DNA from: Phaeoceros laevis
Taxonomy: Eukaryota > Anthocerotophyta > Anthocerotopsida > Notothyladales
Reading direction: 5' to 3'
Length of the DNA stretch: 61,216 bases
Assembly (NCBI GenBank): GCA_049999765.1
Contig: JBNGIQ010009371.1
Location: 134,053-195,268 of the forward strand
The position numbers and the translations under genes were made by a program. Within the stretch, counting starts at the first letter, position 1. Each line of letters opens with the position of its first letter. Positions 37,221 through 47,522 of this stretch are shown here, piece after piece. Below the pieces are notes generated by a model. The model saw only the letters and a program-made list of their open reading frames with translations, had not been told where the DNA came from and did not search any database.

Positions 37221-38397
37221 GCTCACTAAGTCTTGTCTCTGCAGCTCAATCCCAGCCAAGGTTTTTATGTGCCAAGCCTACATGCACAGTACTCATGTGC
37301 AAAGCCTACTTATGTGCCAAGCCTTCTGATGGGATCTGCAAACTTCACCTCCAAGCCACCTTGACTTGTTGGACAAGCTAACCTAGATTGGAAATATGGA
37401 CACTCCAAATTTCCCATTAATTATATACATGGTATGTACTATATACACATTGGTGCATCTAATAACGTCCTTCCTTCCCAACCAACCAGGAACCAGTAGA
37501 AGATTATAATCTACAATGCACTTAAAATTTCAGGCATGATTGACGAGGTGGAGAAGTTTTGTGGATCAAGCGCTGCCTGCGGCATGCGCAGTGACTCTAG
37601 TTCTGTTTGACTTAACATCGATATCGTAGCCAAGTTCTGTTTGACTCAAGTTCAGTTTGACTCAACGTTAAGGTTTTGAGTTAAGCCTCCTATGGGCACC
37701 TAAAAACGATTTATCTAGGGGTTCCGAACAGGAGCGCTTCAAGGCTCGCTTCTGGAAATTCATACGCCTGCAGCTCGTCCAGAAACAGAGGTGCGCGTGA
37801 AGCGTGACAACAACGCATTGTTGTCAAGCTTCACCTTGCGCTTGCAAAGGAGCTCAAGGAATGGGCAAGTCCTCACAGGGCAATGCGCATGCGACCTAGT
37901 CGCTTCACGGGCGCCTTTCGGAAATTTCTGCCCACGAACTGTCAGCCCGTGAGCACTGCTCCCTCATTTTCTGCCACTTGGGCATCCTCATGATCACATT
38001 CTTAGCCGGCTACCACCTCAGGTTCAGCCTCTTCGGCCATGGGCAGAGTTCACGTTGTATCGAACTCAGCAGTTCATCACTGCTTCGTAGATGGAATTTT
38101 TTAACGGTCAAATCCTATCGGGCCGTTCTAATCACCTCTAGTTTTTTTCTCATTCTTTTTTTGTTTGTTCTATTTCTTCTTTCTTGTGAGCTTTCCACAA
38201 TTAATCTTCGGTTCTGTCAATAATTGATTCTAATTGCCTTTCTTTTTAAAGTAACTCAAGTTAATTGACAGAGCCTCAACGATCTCCCATATCGCTTGTT
38301 GAACAAGCAACATAATAGGAACTGAACGTTACTTCTGTACCACCGACCGTGCTTGCAGCATTAAATTGGGGATTCCGAACTATTAGTGTGATCACCC

Positions 38398-38578
38398 TAT
38401 AGAAGAGTGCATGGGCTCATTTGTATCCAATCCTTTTACATAACAGTTTTACTACCTTCTTCCGATAGAAGAGTGCATGGGCTCTTTGTATCCAATCCTT
38501 TTACGTGACGGTTCTTGTAGTGCATAGGCTCATTTGTATCCAATCCTTTCACGTGACGGTTCTTATACCTTCTTCCAG
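38398..38578. repeat. Minisatellite, three ~60-bp copies
   Basis: Three imperfect copies of a unit containing GTGCATGGGCTCATTTGTATCC, or shortened forms of it, followed by AATCCTTTYACRTGACGGTTCT and sometimes TACCTTCTTCC. Confidence 0.75.
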
Positions 38579-38767
38579 CATGCGTGTTGTTTGAAATAAA
38601 GTCAGACTTTGTATATAAGTTACGCATTTTAGTATGGAAACCATGTGGTATTCACCTCTTGTACCTAGTTGTGCCATCTCTGGCTAAACTCCGGCCCTTG
38701 CACTATGATCCCAAACTTGGTTCGTCAAGATTAAGAAAATTCTTAAAAACAGAGTTTGGATTACATT

Positions 38768-39400
38768 TCAGCAGGTCTTTGTGCAGAACGAGCCAAATGG
38801 GCTTGGCCAAATGGGCGGAACAAGCCAAATGGCCACACGGCCCCTTCCAGTAGAGGAAGGCTGGGCAGCAGAGCGGGTGGGAGGCACCGTCTGCTGTTTG
38901 CCATTTTTTGGCTTGGATCCGTTGTTCCTGTTACTGTCATCCTTCTTCTTGTTGTTGTTGAAGTTGTTCATCTTGCGCTGTGGCTCCTCCGAAAATTCCT
39001 CCTCTGCGGCGAGACCTCTTTTTGTGGGCCTGCTGCTTCTTGTTCGGCTACTGCTGCTACTGTGGCGGAGGATTCTTCCGTTGTTGCCGAGGTGCATTTG
39101 GTTTCTGCTTCCCTTGCTGGGCCGGGTCCGTCTTTTTCTGTGGTTGCTGGGTTTTGATGTCCAGCGCTTTTTTAACCTGTGTTTTTACATCGGTTAAGAG
39201 TGGAACCTTGAAGTCCTTGAGTGCTTTCTTGATGGTTTCAGCGATGGTTTCAGCGACGGTTTCTTCGGCAGGGACTACTTGGGCTTTTGCGGCAGCCAAA
39301 TCTTTGGCGGCGCGTCGAGCCTCATCGGCTTGGGTGGCGACCACAGCTTTGCGGGCATGATAGCAATCCCCTTGTGGAGTCGGTATAGCGTGGCACCTTA
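38768..39400 (-). pseudogene. Possible decayed Lys/Gln/Asn-rich coding fragment (gag-like?)
   Basis: On the minus strand an open frame (from about 39400 to 39057) encodes an Ala/Lys-rich helical stretch, then a Gln/Lys/Pro-rich tail. A second frame (39097-38768) continues with Arg/Ser-rich and Asn/Lys-rich low-complexity sequence. Such basic tails occur in retroelement gag and in RNA-binding proteins. There is no zinc knuckle, protease or other decisive domain, so the identity is open. Confidence 0.25.
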
Positions 39401-39560
39401 CTACTACTACTACTAGCTACTATGATCAAAAGTCCATTCGTAGACCGGTGTAGCATAGCGCGTCCTGATGATTGAAATGTACCTATCCAAATCCACTGGT
39501 TTATGGATCAAAGGCTCAATCTTTTATCCAACATAGCAGACTTGCGCATGAGGTCAGGAG

Positions 39561-40144
39561 ATCACAGTTCGAGTATTAGAAGCACGAGAGGCACTTGGAG
39601 GACAGACCTGGACACTACAGGATCATTCACAGATTCCACCTATGAATGAATGAATGAATGAATAAGCGTCACCTATCTTTCAGACTCGTCAGCATGGTCA
39701 TAACCTTGCTCCTATTTGAGTGCCAATCTTCCCCTTACCTTTGATGCAGCAACAGCACCACCCATACCCATGGCCAGTTCTTTCAAACACCAATAATGTG
39801 GCTACACACATGTAACATAAATCTCTGGAGTAGAAAATCTCTTCAGCAATTTTTTGGCATGGCAGCAGAGACCAGTTCGAGTACCAGAAGCACGAGAGGC
39901 ACTTGGAGGACAGACCTGGACACTACAGGATCATTCACAGGTTCCACCTATCTCTTGGGCTCATCAGTATGGTCATAACCTTGCTCCTATTCGAGTGCCA
40001 ACCTTCCCCCCACCTTTGATGCAGCAACAGCACCACCCATACCCATGGCCAGTTCTTTCAAACACCAATAATGTGGCTGCACACATGTACCATAAATCTC
40101 TGGAGTAGAAAATCTCTTCAGCAATTTTTTGGCATGGTGGGAGA
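39561..40144. repeat. Tandem duplication of a ~290-bp unit
   Basis: Sequence 39561-39866 is repeated at 39868-40144 with scattered changes. The first copy carries an insertion around a (GAAT)n tract (39644-39664). Shared blocks include AAGCACGAGAGGCACTTGG and CAGCAACAGCACCACCCATA. Confidence 0.85.
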
Positions 40145-41143
40145 GACCAGAAAGGAGAGGAAGAGGAGTGGAAGACATGATGGAAAGAAGGAGGTTTCTT
40201 TCATCGGCGAGGATGCAGACTAGATATGCATTTTTAAAGGGAGGCTCAAAAGAGGGGTTTGGCACTCAGGGACAGGGATGGGCCTATCTCCTTGGTCTTT
40301 AAAACAATAAGCAAGATGAAGTCTCTTAGCTAGCTAGGGCATCATACTCCTGTAAGATAGAGAGGTGAAGGTAGGAAGAGGGGGTCTAGGTATGAAGCTC
40401 AGGCCTTGACCAAGAAATCTTTGCTCTGGGAAACTTAGAACTTGAGAGTTGAGGTTTTTGATGGCGAAGTTCATCACCCTGGAGTCAAAGGCCCATACGG
40501 GCATGCATCCGACTATGTTGCGCCCGGACGTATGAGTCAAAATCCAAGAGCGGCATTCGAAATCCGAGAGCAGGATACTCTCTCTACAAACATACGCAGA
40601 GTTTTGAGCTTGATGTTTTGTGTTTTGATTGGTGCTCTGCATACGTCGGTGATAAGTAAATTAATAATAAATAACATTTTAAGTTCACATGTTTCCACAG
40701 TTTTTTGCAATTTTCACGACTTTTGAATAAATTTTTTTGAATGAATTTTACTTAGACGACCCGGGCATGGGCCAATGGTTTTGCCATTGGTTACTAGTAT
40801 TTAGATTTACGGCTTCAAACATATGCTCCATCCATTGAGAAATTGCACAGAACTTTAAGCTATATGATTTAGAACTTGCGAGTGTACGAGACTTCATGCT
40901 AGTGCACTATATAAGAAACTCAGGTGGAAGTGTCGAGTCACACATTGGGTGTGCATGTTATTCAGACTCGATATTAATCCATAGATCTAAGTATTGCAAA
41001 TCACATTTCGCATATTCATTAAGTGTCAATAAGATTTGCAATTTCTCGAGGAAGGTTTCACTTTTTTCTTTAAGTTTGCCGGGTGCCCGCATATGGGCAA
41101 GGGGGCACCCTCTATGGGACCGTGTCAACCTCCTCAAATAGTC

Positions 41144-41165
41144 ACACACACACACACACACACAC
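41144..41165. repeat. (CA)n microsatellite
   Basis: Eleven CA dinucleotides in a row. Confidence 0.95.
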
Positions 41166-42008
41166 CTCTATAATGGAGCGGGTCCTCTCCTCAGATAGAG
41201 ATACCAGCCAAGCAAAAAGAAAGCTTGAGGAGACACCAGTCAATGTTTCCAAGCAGGAAGGCGAAAGCTGATCTTTCAAATAACGTCTTTGAGGTATATA
41301 GAATTGACAAGCTATATTCAAGAAGTATTCATCACATTTGGATCTAATTATTGAATTGGTGCAGGCATATCAGTTAAAAGCAAAAGCAAATCTCAATCCT
41401 ATCGTAGAACAAGAGAGAGAGGAACAAGAGAGTGCGGAACAAGCGAGTGTGAAACAGGAGAGTACAATGTATTCTTCACAAGTCTCAACTCGCCTCGTCT
41501 AGGTCCCATTGCCTTTGGATATGAATGTCGAGGTTGGCCATCCAGTTGCGGGAGCATCTGGAGAAGGCAGTCCTTGGGCTCCGAGTGGTTGGTTTTGGAC
41601 AATCGGTCATCGGAGGACAAAAGGTGGCACGTGGAAAGATCGTAGCCTCACGGCGACTCCAGAGTTTGTAGCACAATATGGAGGAATTCAAGTGAGGTTG
41701 AGGAGCAAATCATCATTGATAGAGTATACTGAAGAATATCACGCTAGTGTTTCCTATCACGATGTGTTAGATTCGTTCCTATGGATTATTCCTGCTCAAC
41801 TGACATGACATTTTATATATTGATATATCTAGATTCGACAAAAAAACTCCAAACCTCACAGTAATTCAAGCGTAATCCTTTTAGACTCGAATCTTGATCT
41901 TTGGAACTTGGTACATCTTTTGAATCTAAGAATTAGGCTGAGGTATACTCTTTTCATAAAACTTCTGTAAACATCTTTAAGTTGGCCGTTTGGGAGAGTC
42001 ATTTATCT

Positions 42009-42364
42009 TATATTATAAAAGAATAGGACACTCTCACTAGGAAGCAAGAGAGAGAGTGTTTAAATGGTTTAATTGTGTGGGATGGATGGGCAGATTCACG
42101 TGTTGTTGCGAACCGCGCGCTCCGAGGGAGCGCAGGATAAAATAAAAGCAGTCCTGGGAGTTGAACCCCAAACCTACCCTTCCCACTCGAAAAACCCATC
42201 CACATGGCCTACTCCATTACACAAAAATTGTATATTATAAAAGAATAGGACACTCTCACTAGGAAGCAAGAGAGAGAGTGTTTAAATGGTTTAATTGTGT
42301 GGGATGGATGGGCGGATTCACTTGTTGTTGCGAACCGCGCGCGAGCGCGGGATAAAATAAAAGC
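42009..42364 (-). mobile_element. SINE-like element A: one copy with pol III boxes plus a second tail
   Basis: On the minus strand, 42230 to 42009 begins with a segment holding an A-box-like TAGGCCATGTGGATGGG and a B-box GGGTTCAACTCCC, followed by a pyrimidine-rich body ending in ATATTATA-type sequence. The body without the head is repeated at 42364-42231 directly upstream in element orientation, differing at a few sites. The head recurs near 52290-52371. tRNA-type boxes at the 5' end and a body unrelated to tRNA are the hallmark of tRNA-derived SINEs; no target-site duplication was established. Confidence 0.6.
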
Positions 42365-42479
42365 AGTTCAGACTTGCAAGTAGCTACTGGGCTCTGCTGG
42401 GCCAGCGCCTGATATCTCCATCCCTTTCATCTGCAGCTATTTGTAAGAGACTCAGTAGTAGGTAATGCAGGCTGGCTAG

Positions 42480-42574
42480 CGATCGCGACCTCGACCTCGA
42501 CCCCGAGAATATGATCCGCATTTTTGGGCACCCGCCCTTCGATCGCAAGCTTCATATCTTCGAGGTCGCGATCG
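42480..42574. repeat. Inverted repeat, perfect 15-bp arms
   Basis: CGATCGCGACCTCGA (42480-42494) and TCGAGGTCGCGATCG (42560-42574) are exact reverse complements, 65 bases apart. Confidence 0.85.
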
Positions 42575-42926
42575 GAAGAAATTCGGGCATTTTTGGGGCA
42601 TTTGGGCCAGAATCTCGAGAACAAATATGGGTACGTACGTTTTTGCTTCGGACAGCCCTTCGATGGGGGACAGGCTTCTGCTTCAGTCGTGGTCAAGGCA
42701 AGCTTATTACAGTAGTTCCAGAAGCGTATTTTCTACGACCTAGGTCAAGGGTACATCTTCCATGACCTAGCCCATGCGTATATTCCTTGCCCAAGGAGGC
42801 CTGGTGTCCTGGGAAGTAAGTCTTGTTCAAAGAAGGAGACGACAGTGATTGACGGGGTACTTGCGCACCACGCACGCGGTATATTCGTGGAAGGAAGGAA
42901 GTATTAATATTGCAGCTTTGGGGCAC

Positions 42927-43110
42927 TCATGAACGTACAATCTCAAAAAATGAACGACGTTCAGTCGCTGAGCCACACTTTGATACATATTTCCGAGACA
43001 ATTCCTCAACTATCACGTTACTTCCGGGCAGTTCTCTTTTAACGATCACTGAATGCAGCTGCCTGACCTGCTGCTCAGCACCAGCACTCATAGTAGTAGT
43101 AGGAAGATTA
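42927..43110 (-). pseudogene. PPR relic 1
   Basis: The minus strand encodes R-Q-L-H-S-V-I-V-K-R-E and Y-V-S-K-C-G, matching the repeat core of PLS-class PPR proteins, then diverges and stops. It directly abuts a copy of SINE-like element B. Confidence 0.6.
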
Positions 43111-43230
43111 TGGTGTTTAGCCAACTCCACATGGGGATTGAACACCCCGTCAGGTTTTTCGACCGGCGACCGGGAGCCGTACAACCCTCAGGAGGCACGC
43201 AAACGTAACACTGAAATCAGGCACTTGCAC
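43085..43230 (-). mobile_element. SINE-like element B, copy 1
   Basis: The minus strand holds GGTGTTCAATCCCCATGTGG followed by AGTTGGCTAAACACCATAAT and a TAC-rich end. About 70 bp match copy 2 at 43673-43790 in the same orientation. The B-box-like TGTTCAATCCCC suggests descent from a tRNA. Confidence 0.5.
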
Positions 43231-43338
43231 AGGTTTTGAAGAGACAAATATGTGTAGCACGGTATGCCGAAATCAGGGTATCCACCCCAATACTGGCATA
43301 CAATGTAGGGCCAGAAGAACCAAGCCAGCGCTCACCGT

Positions 43339-44132
43339 GCGGAATACTTTTTGTCCCATCGTTTTTTTGGGACAATCGGGGCTATGTCAGGGACACCCGG
43401 GATAGGATGGTGGACCGCCTGTCCCTTCTGGATATTATGGGTATGCGACATTTGGTTACAGAAGGAAAGCCTGCATACCGTTTGTCCCATGTTTCAGTTG
43501 GATGCGAGAAATGGTCGCCACCATAACGATTCCGCACCACGTCAACATTCCGCGAAACGCCTGTCACTAAAGCCAGATGGCGCCACACACATTACACAAA
43601 TAAAAACCATCGTCATTGCCTCTGAAGTCACATAGGGGCAGGAGGGTTGGAGCTAGCACCATGAGGGCCAGGGTAGTAGTAGTAGGAAGATTATGGTGTT
43701 TAGCCAACTCCACATGGGAATCGAACACCCCGTCAGGTTTTGCACCCGGTGGGCCGAAGCTAGCACTAGGTTGGTATTGGAGTTGCATATTTCTTCCAGG
43801 TTGGTATCGGAGTTGCTCTTGCATGTCATCGCGTCAAGATGCAACCCTTATCTTTGCCACGAACATTCGCCACGTGACTACATCCTACTCAGCGGTACAC
43901 GTTAGCGCATTGCGTGGCATTCTAACCAGGTGGTGCATCGGGTTGTCCACGCTGGATATTTCGTGGGACATTTGGGCTGGTGACGGTGTTTTGTTTGTCC
44001 CACGGTCATGCATCACTTCATGGATGGGACAGTTGGCACTCCAACGGGTTTTTTTGTCGAAACTTTTTTCCGAAAGGGATAGGTGGTATCCCGGGTGTCC
44101 CTGAAATACCACTGGGACGAAAAGTATTCCGC
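43339..44132. mobile_element. Possible decayed TIR element with two nested inverted-repeat blocks
   Basis: GCGGAATACTTTTTGTCCCA (43339-43358) is mirrored by TGGGACGAAAAGTATTCCGC (44113-44132), one mismatch. Inside, CAGGGACACCCGGGATA (43388-43404) is mirrored exactly by TATCCCGGGTGTCCCTG (44087-44103). The ~790-bp unit encloses a SINE-like copy. No transposase fragment and no clear target duplication were found. Confidence 0.5.
43673..43790 (-). mobile_element. SINE-like element B, copy 2
   Basis: Same orientation as copy 1. The minus strand shows a B-box GTTCGATTCCC, which fits the pol III consensus GGTTCRANYCC closely, and an A-box-like TAGCTTCGGCC about 30 bases before it. Confidence 0.55.
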
Positions 44133-44300
44133 ATCAAACACTTTGCATGCATCTTCGAACTGGCCACATTTTGCAAACATATTTATGAGGAAACTGCCTA
44201 GTATTATGTCACCTTCAAGCAGTTCTCTTATTATGATCCCTGAATGCAGTGGCTGCCTGCCCTGCTGCACAGCACCAGCACAAGCCCTCAGATGGCAAAA
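44100..44300 (-). pseudogene. PPR relic 2
   Basis: The minus strand reads C-A-G-A-V-Q-Q-G-R-Q, then I-I-I-R-E-L-L-E-G-D and F-L-I-N-M-F-A-K-C-G-x-F-E-D-A-C-K-V-F-D, one full PPR P/L motif pair. It breaks off at the boundary of the 43339-44132 inverted-repeat unit. Confidence 0.65.
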
Positions 44301-46740
44301 TAGCTAAAATCAGGACTTCTTGCTCCATACTTGCATACACTACGAGCTTTTGGGGACCGATCCTGTGCCGGGCATATACCCATTTATAGCTAGTGGCGTT
44401 CCACGTCACCGCATCCAGTTGTGGTAAAAGTTCGAAAATATTTTGATTCCAGGCATAAAGTGGAAAGTGGGTTTTTTTTTTGGTGAAATACGGCGAGGGA
44501 AGTGGGTTTCACAAAATGTAGTCTATCAAGTTCGCCATGGTGGTTGGCTGTTTTGGTCGACCGCGGCCACCTATTCGTCGGGTCCCTATTGCCTGCTCCC
44601 AGCGAGTCCAGGAGCTCACACCTGGCGCGCATGCATACGCCGCGACCTTCCTAGCTGGCACTCCGAGGTGGCGGTCGCCACTGTGTCTCCACCCACTACA
44701 GTCACCGGTGCAGGCGACAAACATATATTCAAAAGTTTTCAAGTTGCAACCGGTTGGAATTACGTGGAAAATTCGGAGATGGCGGGCCCGTCCTACAGTC
44801 TGGGCGTCTGGGCACTGTCTGGCGACAGCCTGGCTCTGAGCTGGGAAGCACACTCGCTTGCCAGGCAGACTGAGTGGGCCCGGCGGTCCGGTTGTGTCAA
44901 TCAATCGATCGGTCGACGGGCTTCGACCGTCGATCACGTGGCCCCGGTGACGGTCACCCTCCCGTCACATGAATCGTGGTGACTGGTGAGGTGACCTCAA
45001 GTCATCGACGGGTAGGTGGTACGGTTGCGTCAAAGCCGAGAGAACGAACAAAAATTCCCCTCTGCATCGTAACTGGGGAATCAACAGGGTCCAGCTCATT
45101 GTCGGAAGCCAAAATCTTCTTTGATCTTTTCTTTTTCCTTTCTTTTTTATTTTTCTTTCCATATTTAGTGACGGCATCCCAGGACAAGACGCTACCTACC
45201 CAGACCCCACGCCGAGTCGAGCTTGTCTGGCTTGGGTCGAGTACCCACCAAATTTGCGCCCTTTTCGGGGGTTTATAATAACCGTCCGAGACGAATGAGA
45301 GACGGCACCGGACCAGATAAGGCCCCATCCCCAATCACACTCAACAAGAAAGCGACTGCCGCACATGTGCTTGCCGCCTCGTTTCGAGACGTCCTGGTGG
45401 ACGCCAGCTCACACGCTGGGTAGCTCACTCGGGCCGGGTAAGTTACCCGGACCCTAACTCGGTACAGTACTGCCGTGTTGCCGGAAGGGAAAGATGCGAT
45501 GCAAAAAAAAGATAGGACTGTCGTTTGGCGGGAAGAAAGCAGGTTCGGAATCAAACCATGGGTGGCTCGGAAGGTCCGGGTCCCACACACCCTGGAGGTT
45601 CGGTACTAGCATCTGGGAATCCGTGACGACGCAGCCGGTTATGGCAAGGCCAGTTGTGTGGTACGGACGTTCTCACATGCGCATCCCTCTCAATCCTCAA
45701 TCCAGCCGGCATGCATCATGCATGAGAGCAGTCCATTCATGGTAGGGCAAGGCATGTGAGTCCAAACAGGCTGCCGTGCTCTTGTGCTGTGGTCCCGGTC
45801 CTGTTGGGTGGAGGGGGCAGCACTGTACATGCCTGCCAGCCCAAGTTGCTGATGACTCATGTGACATGACTCATGACCGTATGTGAGCATGTATGTAGAG
45901 GTATGCGGGAGGCTGGCTAGTATAGCGCGGGTGCCAGCTGGGGATCGCAATCTTGCGGGAGGGATTCCCCGGACTAGTTGTGAACTTGGTGGCACCGGGT
46001 TGGGTATTGGAGGCGGCGCCCGCACAGAGCTGGCGCTGCCCTAGTGGATAAAACTGGCACTGTTGTCACTCCGCACTTTCACACTTCGCGCTTTCTTTCT
46101 TTGCTCCTCCATTGAAGTTGGCCGCCGTCATCTTCCTCGAGAAAGAGCTGGATCTGCGTGCGCTGCGTTGATGCGGTGTTGCTGACAGAGAGGAAGAAGA
46201 AGATTGCGGTTTTGGAGAAGAGACACACCGGCAACAGCGATATCATCGGATCACCGGCCCTTGTCCCCTGCTTTGTCTTCGCTTACCTTGCAACCGCCGC
46301 ATTTCTGTAGTTTTACTGTGCTGTGCGCTGGAAGTGGGAGTTGAAAAGCCAGGGGAAGCCGGGCTGGCCGGCTGGCATTGGACGCCTGGTGTTGAGGGAA
46401 GGATGAAGGAGGAGGAGCAAGGAGAGAGGAGGTAGGGTGAGTGGCAGTACTGTGCTGTAGTCTAGAAAGCATCATCAGCCACTGATGAGAGAGTGACCTC
46501 GGGAGAAGGTGGCCATGGCGGAAGCTTTGTTGGCTTTGGAGCAGCAGACAGGTGTGGTAGGTCCTGCGAGCAAGACAGCCAGCTAGCTAAGCTTTGCCTC
46601 GTCGTCCTCCTTTTTTTCTCTTGCCAGCGGAGAAGAGGAGTCCGGACTCTGCATCCGTTGTGCGCTGTTGCTGCAGTACCTGCTGATCTGCTCTGGCCGT
46701 TGCCTTACCTGGCAGAGAGGAGTTCCGGGCAGAGCAGTGC

Positions 46741-46803
46741 AGGGCAGGGCAGGGCAGGGCAGGGCAGGGCAGGGCAGGGCAGGGCAGGGCAGGGCAGGGC
46801 AGG
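46741..46803. repeat. (AGGGC)12 minisatellite, G-quadruplex-prone
   Basis: Twelve exact AGGGC units give twelve GGG runs separated by CA on the plus strand, about 720 bp upstream of the DUF1005 start codon and on its sense strand. Confidence 0.95.
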
Positions 46804-47522
46804 CGTCTCTCTCCTCCGGCCTCGGCTTCTGTCTGGCTTGCGGTGCATCGCCGGTCCCACCGATGAGACCGGCGAGACCTGCTTCATGGCTGGACTTAGA
46901 AGATACTAGTCTAGCCTAGGGGCCGCCTGTTTGGTGTTCCCTGTTGTGGAACTTCCCTCTCTCCCTCTCTCCCTCTCTCCCGCTCTCTGATGACCGGAAT
47001 GGAAAGCTTTGCTTGCCTCCTGCCAGCCTGGCCGCCATGGAATTATCTAACTCCGTCCCTCCTCCCCCCTCTCTAGTGTCTACCTGGTTGGCATCCAGCC
47101 GGACTTGTTGCACTCGGAGGTGTCACAAACCACCTGTGTGTAGCTGGTGCTGTCCAGGCAGTGCGCTGCCCGTAGGCTGTCCCCTGCCCTCTCCTCCCCC
47201 GGGTTTTATACTCTGGAGCACGGTTGCTGTGGGACAGGCATGTGCCCAAGAGCTTGAGAGAGCTTCCTTAAGAGAGCCACGCGAGAACTGCATCTTCCTT
47301 TCTCATCGTCTCCTGCTTGAGGTTGGGGATATTCCTACCTGCTGAGGCTTGCCGCTACCGCTGCTGCGCTTCATCCGCTGCCATCGGTCCAGCAAGGTGG
47401 AGGCTCAAGGCGTGCTGGTGAAGGAGGTCGGCATTATGTGGAGTGTGAGCAGACGGCGGACCAGGAGAATGCTGCAGGGCTAGCTTAGCAAGCTTAGAGA
47501 GTACAGGAAGGCAGAGGTAGTG

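Larger units (their letters stand above)
37221..47522. other. 10-kb repeat-rich interval without a supported gene
   Basis: Contains minisatellites, a tandem duplication, two SINE-like families, inverted-repeat pairs and PPR relics, all listed separately. An open frame at 41509-41808 (+) has no recognised domain. A GC-rich stretch (44.5-47.5 kb) ends in what is probably the promoter and leader of the DUF1005 gene, including a G-rich minisatellite. I see no intact gene. Confidence 0.55.

Noticed and set aside
39561-40144. CRISPR-like array
   Set aside because: Only two long copies without spacers; other tandem repeats here also lack the repeat-spacer pattern, and the DNA is a plant nuclear genome.
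44443-44982. Long overlapping ORFs on both strands near 44.5-45.0 kb
   Set aside because: High GC lowers stop frequency; no domain, no ATG with support, no splice pattern.
46493-47345. ORFs upstream of DUF1005
   Set aside because: They consist of G-rich and C/T-rich low-complexity sequence and the AGGGC repeat; more likely promoter or leader.
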